A DNA stretch of 64,000 bases from Cervus elaphus (lineage: Eukaryota; Chordata; Mammalia; Artiodactyla; Cervidae): contig NC_057841.1 of the NCBI RefSeq assembly GCF_910594005.1, forward strand, positions 17,531,001-17,595,000, read 5' to 3'. Shown in pieces: positions 11,801 through 23,627 of the stretch. Under the pieces are notes generated by a model. The model made no database searches. It saw only the letters and a program-made list of their open reading frames with translations, and was not told the origin of the DNA. Each line of letters begins with the position of its first letter. Positions within the stretch are counted from its first letter, which is position 1. The position numbers and the translations under genes are program-made.

Positions 11801-13017
11801 GAATCAGGCTCCCTGAATTCAGACTATACTACAAAGCTAAAGTCATCAAAACTGTATGGTACTGGCATTAAAAACAGATTTATAGATCCATAGAACAGGA
11901 TAGAAAACCCAGAAATAAACCTTTCCACCCATGGTCAATTAAGCTACAACAAAGAACTGAAGACTATACAGTGGAGGAAAGATGGTCTTTTCAATAAATG
12001 CTGCTGGAAAACAACAACAACAACAAAAACAAAAATGGACAGATACATGTAAAAATTGACATTAGAATATTTTTTAATGGCATATACAAAAATAAACTCA
12101 AAATGTATTAAAGACCTAAATGTAAGACTGGATACTATACAACTCTTAGAGGAAAACATAGGCAGAACACCCTTTTACATAAATCACAACAAGATCTTTT
12201 ACATTTAACCTTGAGAAAAATGGAAATAAAAACAAAAATGAACAACCAGGACCTAATTAGATTCCACAGCTTTTGGACAGTAAAGGAAACCATAAACACA
12301 ACAACAACAATAAAATAAACCCCACAGAATAAAAAATGTTAGCAACATATGTCACAAACAAGAGATAAGTCTCCAAATATTACAAACAACGCATGTAGCT
12401 CAACATCAAAAAAATAAAAAAAGTTGACAAAATTCCTAAAGAGATGTTTTTCCCAAGAATGCATACAGATGGCCAAAAGGCATGTGAAAAAGATGCTCCA
12501 TATCACTGATTATTAGACAAATACAAATCAAAACTATGAGATATCACCTTATACTAGCCAGAATGTCCATCATCAAAAAAAAAAAAAACTAAGCAACAAA
12601 TGCTAGAGAGTGTGTGGAGCAAGGGGAACACTTTGGGGAATGTAAACTGGTACAGCGATTGTGGAAAGCAGTATGGAAGTTCCTTAGAGACTAAAAATAA
12701 AGCTACAGTATGATCAGTCAATCCTGCTCCTGGGCATATATATAGATAAAAACATGGTTCAAAAGGATAAATGCACCCCAATGTTTATTGGCGTACTTTT
12801 CACAAAAGCCAAGACATGAAAGCAATCTAAATGTCCACCAACAGAAAAAAAGGATAAAGAAGATTGCTGCATATATAAAATGGAATATTACTTAACCATT
12901 GAAAAGAATGAACTAATGCCATTTGCATAACATGGATAAACTTGCATATTATCATACTAAGTGACATGTCTGACTAATAGATAAAGACAAATATGATATC
13001 ACTGATAAGCATAATCT
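8806..13017 (+). pseudogene. Old L1 ORF2 remnant
   Basis: This is the broken ORF2 (endonuclease plus reverse transcriptase) of the old L1. The start block (atatcaataattacc) is at about 8820, the endonuclease region spans roughly 8820-9520, and the catalytic box is still readable as LADD near 11190 where L1-B has FADD. The Cys-rich tail aligns at about 12600-12640. Frameshifts, stops, a SINE (10431-10660) and an A-run of over 20 at about 10917 destroy the frame. Confidence 0.87.
10431..10660 (-). mobile_element. Bov-tA SINE, with TSD
   Basis: The reverse-orientation SINE has its tail at the left (agtgaaagtgtagttac) and its tRNA-like head at the right (about 10595-10645). It is flanked by imperfect direct repeats (10419-10430 and 10661-10672, 10 of 12 positions equal) that belong to the interrupted L1 ORF2 sequence. 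The L1 reading resumes directly after it. Confidence 0.88.
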
Positions 13018-13072
13018 TAAAAAAAATGATACAAATGAATTTATTTACAAAACAGAAAGAGATAGGTATGCT

Positions 13073-16000
13073 TCAGTTCAGTTCAGTTCAGTTGCTCAGT
13101 CGTGTCTGACTCTTGTGACCCCATGAACCACAGCACACCAGGCCTCCCTGTCCATCACCAACTCCCGGAGTCCACCCAAACCCATGTCCGTTGAGTCAGT
13201 GATGCCATCAAACCATCTCATCCTTTGTCATCCCCTTCTCCTCCTGCCCCCAATCCCTCCCAGCATCAGGATCTTTCCAAATGAGTCAGCTCTTTGCATC
13301 AGGTGGCCAAAGGATTGGAGTTTCAGCTTCAACATCAGTCCTTCCAATGAACACCCAGGACTGATCTCCTTTAGGATGGACTGGTTGGATCTCCTTGCAG
13401 TCCAAGGGACTCTCAAGAGCCTTTTCCAACACCACAATTCAAAACCATCAATTCTTCGGCATTCAGCTTTCTTTATAGTCCAACTCTCACAGCCATACAT
13501 GACCACTGGAAAAACCACAGCCCTGACTAGACTAACCTTTGTTGGCAAAGTAATGTCTCTGCTTTTTAATATGCTGTCTAAGTTGGTCATAAATTTCCTT
13601 CCAAGGGGTAAGCATCTTTTAATTTCATGGCTGTAATCACCATTTGCAGTGATTTTGGAGCCCCCCCCCCAAAAAAAAATAAATAAATAAAGTCTGTCAC
13701 TGTTTCCATTGTTTTCCAATCTATTTGCCATGAAGTGATGGGACCGGATGCCAGGACCTTAGTATTTTGAATGTTGAGATTTAAGCCAGCTTTTTCACTC
13801 TCTTCTTTCACTTTCATCAAGAGGCTCTTTAGTTGCTCTTCTTTTTCTTCCATAAGAATGGTGCTTTCTGCACATCTGAGTTTGTTGATATTTCTCCTGG
13901 CAATCTTGATTGGAGCTTGTGATTCATCCACCCTGGCATTTACCATGATATATTTTGCATATAAGTTAAATAGGCAGGGTGACAGTATATAGCCTTGATG
14001 AGCTCCTTTCTTAATTTTGAACCAGCCCGTTGTTCTATGTCCAGTTCTAACTGTTGCTTCTTGACCTCTATACAGATTTCACAGGAGGCAGGTAAGGTAG
14101 TTTGGTGTTCCCATTTCTTAAAGAATTTCCCACAGTCTATTGTGATCCACATGGTCAAAGGCTTTAATGTAGTCAATAAAACAGAAATAGATGTTTTTCT
14201 GGAACTCTTGCTTTTTTGATGATCCAACAGATGTTGGCAATTTGACTTCTGGTTCCTCTGCCTTTTCAAAATCCAGCTTGAACATCTGGAGGTTCACAGT
14301 TTATGTACTGTTGAAGCTTCACTTGGAGAATTTTGAGTGTTAATTTGCTAGCATGTGAGATGAGTGCAATTGTGTGGTAGTTTGAACATTCTTTGGCATT
14401 GCCTTTCTTTTGGATTGGAATGAAAACTGACATTTTCCAGTCCTGTGGCCACTGTGAAGTTTTCCAAATTTGCTGGAATATTGAGTGCAGCACTTTCACA
14501 GAGTGATCACACCATAATGCTTATCTGGGTCATTAAAATATTTTTTTGTATATTTCCTCCAGGTATTCTTTCCAATTCTTCTTAATATATTCTCCTTCTG
14601 TTAGATTCATACCATTTCTGTCCTTAATTGTGTCCATCTTTGCGTGAAATACTCCCTTGGTATCTCTAATTTTTGTGAAGAGATATCTAGCTTTTCTCAT
14701 TCTATTGTTTTCCTCTATTTTTTTTTTTTTTTTTCGCATTGATCACTTAGGAAGGCTTTCTTATCTCTCCTTGCTATTTTTTTGGAAATCTGCATTCAAA
14801 TGGACTTATCTTTCAATTTCTTCTTTGGCTTTAGCTTCTCTTCTTTTTCTCAGCTATTTGTAAAGCCTCCTCAGACAACCATTTTGCCTTTTTGCAATTC
14901 TTTTTCTTGGGTATGATCTTGATCACTGCTTCCTGTACTATGTCACAAACCTTTGTCCATAGTACTTCAGGTATTCTATCAGATCTAATCCCTTGTATCT
15001 CTCTGTCACTTCCAATGTATTATAATAAGGGATTTGATTTAGGTCATACCTGAAATGTCTAGTGGTTTTTCCCTATTTTCTTCAATTTAAGTCAGAATCT
15101 TGCAATATGGATTTCATAATCTGAGCCACAGTCAGCTCCCGGTCTTGTTTTTGCTAGCTGTATAGAGCTTCTCCATCTTTAGCTGCCAAGAATATAATCA
15201 GTCTGATTTCCTTATTGACCATCTGGTGATGTCCATGAGTAGAGTCATCTCTTGTGTTGTTGGAAGAGGATGTTTGTTATGACCAGTGGGTTCTCTTGGC
15301 AAAACTATTAGCCTTTGCCCTGCTTCGTTTTGTACTCCAAGGCCAAACTTCCATTACTTCAGGCATCTCTTGCCTTCCTACATTTGCATTCCAGTCCTAT
15401 ATGATGAAAAGCACATCTATTTTTTTTGTGTGTGTGTTAGTTCTGGAAAGCTTTGGAGGTCATCATAGAACCATTCATCTTCAGTTTTTTTGGCATTAGT
15501 ATTCGAGGCGTTGATTTGGATTACTCTGATATTGAATGGTTTGCCTTGAAAACGAACAGAGATCTTTCTCTCATTTTTGAGACTGCACCCGAGTACTGCA
15601 TTTTGGACTCTTTTGTTGACTATGAGGGTTACTCCATTTTTTCTAAGGGATTCTTGCCCACATAGTAGACATAGTGATCATTTGAATTAAATTCGTCCAT
15701 TCCAGCCCACTTAGTTCACTGATACCTAAAATGTTGGTGTTCACTCTCCCTGTCTCCTGTTTAACCACTTCCAATTTACCTTGGTTCATGGACCTAACAT
15801 TCCAGGTTCCTATGCAATAATGTTCTTTATAGCATTAGACTTTACTTCCATCACCAGTCACATCCACAACTGGGTCTTGTTTTTGCTTCGGCTCCATCTC
15901 TTCATTCTTTCTGGGGTTATTTCTCCACTCTTCTCCAGTAGCATATTTGGCACCTACAGACCTGGGGAGTTCATCTTTCAGTGTCCTATCTTTTTGCCTT

Positions 16001-16269
16001 TTCATACTGTTCATGGGGTTCTCAAGGCAAGAATACTCAAGTGGTTTGCCATTCCCTTCTCCAGTGGACCACATTTTGTCAGAACTCTCCACTGTGATCA
16101 TCCATTTTTGATGGGCTTACACTGCATGGCTCATAGTTTCATTTAGTTAGACAATGCTGTGGCCCATGCAATCAGTTTGGTTAGTTTTCTGTGATTGTGA
16201 TTTTCATTCTATCTGCCCTCTGATAAATAAGGATAAGGGACTTATGGAAGCTTCCTGTTGGGAGAGACA
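13073..16269 (-). mobile_element. BovB LINE, near full length (about 3.2 kb)
   Basis: Reverse-orientation BovB with the AGTTC-repeat tail at the left and the element 5' end at the right, near the gggagagacag at 16261. The length fits a complete BovB of about 3.2 kb. It contains tail, reverse transcriptase and endonuclease regions in order. A CCCCCCCCCC/AAAAAAAAA slippage tract at about 13663-13679 and a T-run near 14717 interrupt the frame. It abuts the end of the old L1 at 13072. I could not find a convincing target-site duplication. Confidence 0.92.
13228..16100 (-). pseudogene. BovB endonuclease-reverse transcriptase remnant
   Basis: This is the single BovB coding region in decayed form. 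Recognisable open pieces in sense order include 16101-15835 (5' region), 14739-14533 (linker before the RT), 14499-14266 and 14269-13940 (RT fingers/palm), 13946-13587 and 13731-13228 (RT C-terminal region and thumb). Where BovB normally has YADD, the piece at about 13860-13890 reads as a degenerate version without the double aspartate. The protein is not functional. Confidence 0.8.
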
Positions 16270-16404
16270 GTAGTTAGTTAGTATTGATACAGGTTGCATG
16301 GTTAATATTGTTTATTAGCATAGTCTGTTTAATTAGCCTTGTTATCATAATGCTAGTTAGTGCTGTCAGTCAGTATAATTAGCAGGTCATGATTGAAAGT
16401 TTGC

Positions 16405-16915
16405 TGCTATGAGCCGTGAATGACACCAGGATTCTTGGCCTCCAGAGGAGAGGAATTTGATTCAGGGCCAGTGATGAGGCTTGGCTGCTCAGAGCTTTTT
16501 GTGTATTAAAGTTTTATTAAAGCGTAAAAGAGATAGAGAAAGCTTCTGATGTAGACATCAGAAGGGGACAGAAAGAATACCCCCTTGCTAGTTTTTAGCA
16601 AGGAGTTATATACCTATTAGCAAGCTTCTAATTAGAGAGAAAAAAAAAGCTTCAAAACTGGGAGAGTTGCACCAGGCCCCTCACAACATGCATTTTGAGA
16701 TAGCATTGGCACAAATTGAGTCATCCTGGGCCAAAAAACAATTGACCTGAATCTTGAAGAAAGGCAGATTCCCAAGAAAACATATAGTTCATTAACATAG
16801 TTTAAGCAAGACCTTTCTGTGAGAAAAACTGCATTGGTTAACTCAAGTTTTGAGATAAAGTTAAGTTCAGGCAAAACCAGGTGTCACCATGACAACACAG
16901 TATTGGAAGAGGATA
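16405..16915 (-). mobile_element. Probable solitary retroviral LTR, reverse orientation
   Basis: The stretch is bounded by two BovB copies and shows LTR-like features when read in reverse: a tttattaaag block (reverse of an AATAAA-type signal) near 16510-16525, an A/G-rich segment next to it, and no coding content. I believe it resembles a ruminant endogenous-retrovirus LTR, but exact ends are not visible and I cannot confirm a family without a repeat-library search. No gag, pol or env follows. Confidence 0.42.
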
Positions 16916-17001
16916 AAAAGCCTACCAGGTGTGGCTTCATTTCCTCCTGGCACTTGGGGACCACTGACCTCCCTACTGAGGCCATCAACACTCTCATATA
17001 A

Positions 17002-17395
17002 ATGTGAGAGTTGGACCATAAAAAAAGGTTGAGCACCAAAAAACTGATGCTTTCAAATTGTGGTGCTGGAGAAGATTCTTGAGAGTCCTCTTGGAGAGCA
17101 AGGAGATCAAACCAGCCAATCCTAAAGAAAATCAACACTGACTACTCAGTGGAAGGACTGATGCTGAAGCTGAATCTCCAATAATTTGGCCACCTGATGT
17201 GAAGATCTGATTCATTGGAAAAGACCCTGATGCTGGGAAAGACTAAGAGCAAGGGGAGAAGGGGGCAATAGAGGATGAGATGGTTGGATGGCATCACTGA
17301 CTCAATGGACATGAGAGTGATGCACAGGGAAGCCTGGCATGCTACAGTTCATGGGGTCAAAAAGTCAGACATGACCTAGCATGACTTAGTGACTA
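17002..17395 (+). mobile_element. BovB 3' end fragment
   Basis: The last 400 bases of a BovB in plus orientation, beginning with the block atgtgagagttggacc, passing the blocks ending in gatgctgggaaagac and catcactgactcaatgg, and ending with the tail gactaaacaaaaaat. It is severely 5'-truncated, the usual form of LINE insertion. Confidence 0.93.
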
Positions 17396-17904
17396 AACAA
17401 AAAATAGTTAATAAGTGAACGAGATAAATAAATGGGGAGGTGGGGGGCAGCTCTATGTAACAGTAGAAATCTTAATGTCCTCTCATAAAGTGATTATTAC
17501 TTATTAATTATTCAATATGTTTTTTCAATTAATTTTAGAGTGTAGAAATAAGTCTGACATCATCTTAACCATATGATAAAAGCTCAAACCCCCAGTAATG
17601 GAACAAATTTGTTTCATGTCTTTCTTAATATGATGCAGTGAAAAGAATTTAGCACTTTTAATATTTTCCTCCCCTTCCCAAATCATTATTTTTTATGTAT
17701 TAGTTCTGCATAAATTGTGAAGAAATGCAATTAAATCCAAATTGATGGAAATCCTACAAAGTGTTTGTGCTATAATCTTTAAAAATATTGAAGTCAGAAA
17801 ATATAAGGAAAGAGAGGCATTTTTCCAGATTGGAGGACATTAGGGGACATGATAACTAAATGTAGCACAGGGTTCTGGATATTGTCTGGAGAGTGTGCAA
17901 TTTG
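17396..17904. other. Single-copy AT-rich DNA, nothing recognised
   Basis: No repeat, RNA gene or coding signal that I can name. Confidence 0.45.
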
Positions 17905-18245
17905 TTCAGTTCTGTCTCACAGCAACAAAGATTTGAAACAGCAGCCCAGTGTTACAGCTCAGGGTTTTATTCAGCAAACAAAGGCTAGTACACTCTTGAG
18001 GTGTGAGGGTGGGGCAGCCCCAAAAGAGAGGCCTCAATCCATCTTGGCTTTCTCTTTTTATATGTTTTGTCTCCTTCCCACTGAGCCTGCCTTGTGCAAA
18101 TTGGGCTAGCCAAGAAAGCGGAGTGTTTGTTTCATCTGACATTCTCCCTTCAGTCCACAGATTTTCTTCTGTTCCATTTTTGCAGGCTTTTCCCTTTCTT
18201 TGTTTTTTAGCCACTGCCGTTTTATATTCCTTTTTCCTATTCTAG
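17905..18245 (-). other. Possible LTR-like remnant
   Basis: The segment contains a gggttttattcagcaaac block (reverse of a possible poly(A) signal) followed by GC-richer and then pyrimidine-rich DNA, as in some solitary LTRs read backwards. No clear ends or TG/CA borders are visible. The short open frames on both strands are unconvincing. This is a weak call based on composition and layout only. Confidence 0.28.
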
Positions 18246-19470
18246 CTATTAAAAAGTATTATTGATATACATATCAGTGAATAAAATTTCAGCGAAATCA
18301 GTTAATAAGATGGTGCTATTGGCTAGCATTAACTTTCTGATTTTGATGGCTTGTTGTTATTATGAAGAGGATGTATCCTTTGTGCTAATATGCATTGATG
18401 CATTACAGGTTAATAGGATATCATATATGCAGCTTACTCTCATATTGTACAAGGAAAGAAGTTAAAAACAAAAGAGGAAATGCTAACTCAAAAGTAAGAA
18501 TTAACAATTGGAGAAACTATGTTAATGGCATACAGGAACTCTTTGTACTATTGCAATTATTCTGTGGATTTGAAAATATTTTCAAATAAACAATTCAATT
18601 AAGTAATGTTACTAGAACATATCATCTCATAACAACGGAGAAATCTCTCATTTCTAGAATTTTTGGAGATTCATGACTAAGTTAACAAGGAATTCTTATT
18701 AAAAAAAAAAACAAAAAAAACTTATGTACCAATCATAGCAATCTCAATCATCATTTCTAAGGTTCTGAGAACTCCTATTTGTTGATACAAAAGACCACTG
18801 AACCCTAAATCATTATTTTAATGCCTCTCCAGGCTGAATAATCTCCCATTATCCACAAATACTATACAATTACTGGATAATGTACCCCATTGTTTTAAAT
18901 CTAAATCACATACATCAAAGTAGATTAAATGCAATATGTAGAAATATCTTTATGAACCAAAGTATCCACTAGCTAATCATGTTTTCATTTTTGTATGTTT
19001 CTTTAAAAAATAGATAAACCTAAGATACCCAGAAAAAACAGAAAGAAAAAAAAAAAAAGTGGTTCACCAGCATTTTACCCTCTAGTCATCTCCCAGGATA
19101 CATAAGAAACAAAGTAGACTAAAGTCTCTCTTGCCATTTGTCAACAATTGTGATATCTTTTTCTCTCAAAAACTCATGGCAAACTTATTCCCAAGAGAAC
19201 TACTGACAATGTCCAGATAATAAATTTTCCAAAGGTGTATTGAGTTATGTATATACAGGGATGTGTGCAGAAAATAAAAGTGTATCAGTCTGAGAACAAA
19301 GCTGACTTCACATTCCCACTGTGCTTGGTCTCTGGAATATTTCCATGTTGAGCTGATTATATCTTCAAACTATGGATAAACCAACATACCTTCCTAGGGA
19401 AATCTGCAAACTATTACCAAGAAAGGGTTCACTGCTCAACTCAAAAAGAAGCCAAAACTATGACACTTAA
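18246..19470. other. Single-copy AT-rich DNA, nothing recognised
   Basis: About 1.2 kb with A-runs (near 18700 and 19050) but no identifiable repeat family, gene or RNA. Confidence 0.45.
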
Positions 19471-19905
19471 AAAAAAAAAAAAGTTTATTGAGAGGTCAAC
19501 TGAGAGGGAGACAGGAGACAAGGCTCTTAAATATATCTCTCCTATCTGAGGTCAGGTCAAACTTTTATGGGTGAAGGGATAGGGGAGCGGGTATACAGAA
19601 GCCCTGATGGGGTAGTTTTCAATCGCATGGCTTTTGAAACTGGCGGTTTATGGTAATATGTGATCAAGGGGATTCAGCACCAGATCTTCTTGGAAAACAG
19701 ACCATTCATTTCTGACAGGGTTCTGGGATTCAGACTGCAGTCCTGTCCTGGTCCTTTGGTTCCATACAGAAGGGAAAAACTTTGGTTTTGGGTGTTATTT
19801 GAGGTAAAAATTTTCTTCTCTTCACAAGATTGGCTGCATGGCTTTTAGATTTGTCCTGCTGTCTCTGAATAAAACTTAATATCTTATTATCCACAGAGTA
19901 GGGCC
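19471..19905 (-). other. Possible LTR-like remnant after an A-run
   Basis: An A-run is followed by gtttattgagaggtcaactg and a moderately GC-rich block quite unlike its AT-rich surroundings. This could be a 3' end of a retroelement or an LTR read in reverse. I could not assign a family and treat it as a candidate only. Confidence 0.25.
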
Positions 19906-20229
19906 AGTTTGAACTGGCCCTACCTTACAGAACTGCCAGCTCACTATCTCAGAAGCTATTACATTTAAGTTTATTACTCTTGAGATTTCCTTTTTTGTTG
20001 TTGTTAAGTAGTGGTAAATACAAAGACTACAAGAAGACTGGAATACAAAGGCTACAATGAAAAAAAAAAAAGTTTCTTTTTCTGGGATCCCATGGCGATG
20101 TTTAAGGCAATGCACACAGCTCTTACTATGCTGCATTACGGTCATGGTAAATGTATCTGTCACCCCAGGTCAGCCTGGATGAACAGTCCTTGAAAGAATG
20201 AATTGTGTCCTATTTATCTTAGCATTCTC

Positions 20230-20295
20230 AGGGTTTTGTAAATGTCTGGTGCACACTAGTACTTAATAGATATTTGTTGAGTTGAATGCAAGAAC
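20230..20295 (+). repeat. Short MIR/L2-type ancient repeat fragment
   Basis: The run gtctggtgcacactagtact followed by an aatagatatttgttgagttgaatg block resembles the common mammalian MIR/L2-derived motif (ggcacatagtaggtgctcaa followed by a taaatatttgttgaatgaatg block). It is short and diverged. Confidence 0.5.
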
Positions 20296-21639
20296 ATTAA
20301 TTCCGTTTGGAGATCACAAAACTGAAACATTCAAATTGAAGAAAGTGGAAAGATCTAGAGAAACAATAGATCATGAAACTGGCTTTATAACAAAGTAGAC
20401 AGAGAGAGAGAGAGTTCTGACCAATTATTTGCAATTTTCTCCTGTAAATTTTGACCTTAATAAAACTTTCCATATTAAGTTAACTGGATAATATAAGAAA
20501 AATGGTGAAATGTCATGTGAGATGTCAAGGAAAAAAAAGAGAGTATGCTTAGTCTCCTTCCCTGAAAGTGCCCATTAATTCTTTTTTTTTTTAATCACAG
20601 GATGAAAAATTAGAATTTATAAGAGTAAATAGAGACAGGTAGTCTATAGACAATTTACCACCATGACTGAACGTATCTATTCAAAATTTAAGAAGTCTAC
20701 TTTTTATTCTGCTCTTTTCTCCCCAAAAGGCAAGGTCAGTGAAGATACCATTGCTTCACAGACAAATGTGTATGCCAAAGGCTGTCTTTGCTGCTCTCTA
20801 AAAAAAAAAAAAAAATCTGTATTAAATAAAACCTATGCTGCTGGCAAGTTTTACCCTTGGATCATTTTCTTCAATATATAACTGATATATAATGAAGTTA
20901 AAATTAATGTTTCCTGGGGCTCATCATTATCTAGCTATGAAATCAGTCTTTTCTGGGAGTTAAAACTCTAGTTCTGACAGTTTTGGAGTAGTGATTTAAA
21001 TGCAATGTATCTATTGGGGAAGGTAAAGTTCTTTTTTTTTTTTTTCCCCATTTATTTCAGCCAGTCATCTCTTTTTTCACATTCCATTTGATAAGCATAA
21101 AAAATATGTGAAAATGTTGCCAAACAGGGTTCTTGACCTCCTTTATAAATAGAAATTGATCAGAGGTAACATAAGAAACTTAGGCAAGGTTTTAAGGGTT
21201 AGAACATCAAATGTGGTTTTTCTGTTTGTTTGTTTGTTTTAGAGGGAGTGTGTGGAGGGAAACACAGTTCATGCCATAACATCTTAAACAATCAAAAATT
21301 AAGAAAAATCAAAAATATTGTAGCTAATATCAGAAATAATATTGATATCATAAATTGTTATGCCAATAAAGTTGAAAATATAAATGAAACATATAAGTTC
21401 CTTGAAATGTAAAATTATTAAAGTTAATTTATGAAGAAATAAACAACTTGACTAGCCCCTAAGTCCATTACTGAAAATAAATCTGTAGGAAAAAATAAAC
21501 CCCAAAACAAGCAGCAAAATCCTTCCACAAAGAAAGGCCCAGATGACTTTACTGATACCTTCTAACAAATATCTGAAAATTAAATGATCCTAGTTCTATA
21601 CAAACTGCTGTCGAAACTCATTTTGTGAGGACATTAGTT
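20296..21639. other. Single-copy AT-rich DNA, nothing recognised
   Basis: Contains a short (AG)n run near 20400, T- and A-runs at about 20581, 20801 and 21029, and a TTTG run at about 21222. The open frames 20663-20881 and 21230-21412 lack any recognisable domain. Confidence 0.45.
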
Positions 21640-22110
21640 CCTTGTATGTTAGTTTCTTAATGTAGACTAAGTAACATAAAATAACAGAAACTTATTTTCT
21701 TCTAGTTATGGACTATAAATGTTTGAAATCAAGGTGTCAACAGGACCACACACCCTCTGAAGTCTCCATAGGAGAATCTTTCCTGTCTTCTTCCAACTTC
21801 ATGTGTCTTCAGGGGTTTCTTGACTTTTGGCCACATCACCTCAATCTTTGACTCTGTAAGACGTATTGACTTCCCCTTTTCTTTGCCTATGTCTTTCCTC
21901 TACCCTTGGTCTCAAATATCCCTTTGCAACATTGTTTTTATGAATTGATAATCAATCAGATAATCTAGAATAAGCCCTGCTTCTCAAGATCTTTAACGTA
22001 ATCATATTTTTGGAGACTCACATAAGGAGACATTGAGTCTTTCACCATATATTACTCACAGGTCTTGGGTATTAGGATGTGGATATATCTCTTTAGTAAC
22101 TAGCATTTAG
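21640..22110 (-). mobile_element. MaLR (MLT1-like) LTR remnant
   Basis: A series of blocks in the right order fits a mammalian MaLR-type LTR: aataacagaaacttattttc, gaaatcaaggtgtcaacagg, ctccataggagaatctttcc, ggccacatcacctcaatctttg, agatctttaacgtaatcata and gggtattaggatgtggatat. The aaacttatt block matches the reverse of the LTR poly(A) region. It is old and diverged with unclear ends. The family assignment is from memory of the consensus; a repeat-library search would settle it. Confidence 0.6.
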
Positions 22111-22124
22111 CAAAATAAATGTTG

Positions 22125-22311
22125 ATGCCAAAACTGGACAAAACCATTATTATAAAGGAAAGCTACAGGCCAACATCTCCTATGAAAACAATGGGGAAAC
22201 AACAAAGACAATTTTAGAAATCTGAATACGATATAGTCTTAAAGTACTTTTTGACCAGCTAGGGTTTATCTGAGGAATGCAAGTTTGGCTGAATATTTAA
22301 AAATCAATCAA
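22125..22311 (+). mobile_element. L1 ORF2 internal fragment
   Basis: A diverged piece of L1 ORF2, from the ggaaagctacaggccaacat block to the gcaagtttggctgaatattt block, corresponds to L1-B at about 47610-47795. It is directly followed by the start of an L1 5'UTR, the same arrangement as at 4918-5188. Confidence 0.75.
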
Positions 22312-23462
22312 TAAGGAGAGAACAGATGGCAGAGGAGTAGGTGGATGTGGAGTACATCTCTCTCCATCGATACATCTGGAATACACCTTCAGACACTGAA
22401 GTGCTTGCAGAATACCAGGTGAGAGCAGGCAGGAGTACCTGACCAATGGAAAAGAATATATAGGACCATGCAAAGGTCGGTAGGATGAAGGAAGTAGGAG
22501 AAAAAGAGCAGAGTTAGTAGGACTGGATCTGCTCTTGGTGGGTGGGGGAACTAAAGCAGAAGTCCAGATAGCCACATTGGGGCAATTGTTTGGGATAAAG
22601 GGAAAACATTTGAGGCTGAGAGTGAGGCAGCTGATCCGTGACAGTCTAAATGGAATGAGAATCATACAGACAATCTTTGCCGCAGCCATAAACACCCCAG
22701 ACAGGGGTGGGGGTTCCCTAGAAGGCACAGCCGCTGGGAGCTGGAGCGTACAGGTTGTGGAGCAATCTCAGGGTGAGGCCTGCTATTGACTGCATGGAGA
22801 CAGCTCCAAGGGATGTGAAGGGGGAGACTGTGGTGGCAAACTCCTGTGGAAGAAAACCTGGCAGCCTGCAGGCAAGGTGATACTGCTGAGTCGTGCATAA
22901 GGGTTGGAGTCATCTCTATAGCCTCTCTCTTCCCGCATACCAGCACCCAGCTGCTGAACAATAGAAAGGCAGGCCCTTCAAACACTTAACATAGGAGACA
23001 ACGGAGTAGGAGCTCCCCAGTCAGGGGAGCACTTTTAGTGCCCGAAGTGCTCAACAACAGAGAAGGACTCCAGCCAGGGGAGCCCTCTAAGTGCCTGAAT
23101 GGGCAGAGCGATGGTGAAGAACTAGTCAAATAGGCCTTCTGATATCCAGCTATCAGACGTGAGAAAAAGCCTCTGATAAGGCCATACGTCCTGCAGCTGA
23201 GGCAGTCTGTATCCCTGCATGTTCGGTGCATCCAGGATTCCTACAACCCAAGCAGCTGCACCACCTTCATGCTCAATCCTCACTGGGGCAGAGCTGCTAG
23301 AAAAAGCCCTAATAGCACCATATCTCCTGTGACAGTAGCCACCAGTGCTCCTGCATAGCTGGCATTGCGAGGGTCTCTGTGATCCAAGCAACCATGTAAC
23401 CACCTTGCATGATTCCCACTGGGAAAAGAGCTGCCAAGGCTAGAAAAAGTCCTGTGACTATG
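22312..23462 (+). mobile_element. Isolated L1 5'UTR piece
   Basis: It starts with a degraded L1 5' end (gagagaacagatggcagagg, YY1-site position) and continues with the 5'UTR of the same old L1 type seen in reverse at 36800-38417. For example, the agtggctaca/tctctccatc start region and the cagtctaaatggaatgagaa block recur there. No ORF1 or ORF2 follows; a different sequence takes over at about 23463. It is a second example in this window of an L1 5' end without its 3' part, but here I see no flanking duplication. Confidence 0.75.
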
Positions 23463-23627
23463 CACATGGAATTGTTCTAGAATCTGGAGTCACAAAACAC
23501 TCCTTGGAGGACACTCAAGACAGTGGGGTAGAGTTTATTATGCTAGAGGACCCAAGGGGAATCAGTTCCCAACAAGGACCCTGATGATTTTGGAGGACTC
23601 AATTTTACACCTTCCACTACATAATTG
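23463..23627 (-). other. Short LTR-like segment, uncertain
   Basis: Between the L1 5'UTR piece and the BovB tail. It contains a gagtttattatgc block that could be a reversed poly(A) signal. It is too short to assign. Confidence 0.25.

Larger units (their letters stand above)
5188..13072 (+). mobile_element. Old L1 LINE, nearly full length, decayed
   Basis: A complete L1 layout is visible in plus orientation: a 5' end with an aagatgg (YY1-like) start, a 5'UTR of about 2.2 kb, ORF1 remains, ORF2 remains and the beginning of the 3'UTR. Many substitutions, indels and A-run expansions break both frames. Two Bov-tA SINEs (8486-8805, 10431-10660) inserted after it did, and a short SINE-like scrap lies at about 8258-8310. 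The element stops where the BovB at 13073 begins; I cannot find its poly(A) end on the other side of that BovB. Confidence 0.9.

Noticed and set aside
13073..13095. AGTTC repeats as an independent microsatellite or origin-like iterons
   Set aside because: They are the 3' tail of BovB and recur at each BovB tail (440, 13073, 23628).
22535..23465. Cluster of overlapping frames that might be an exon group
   Set aside because: The region matches an L1 5'UTR that is present in reverse at 36800-38417.
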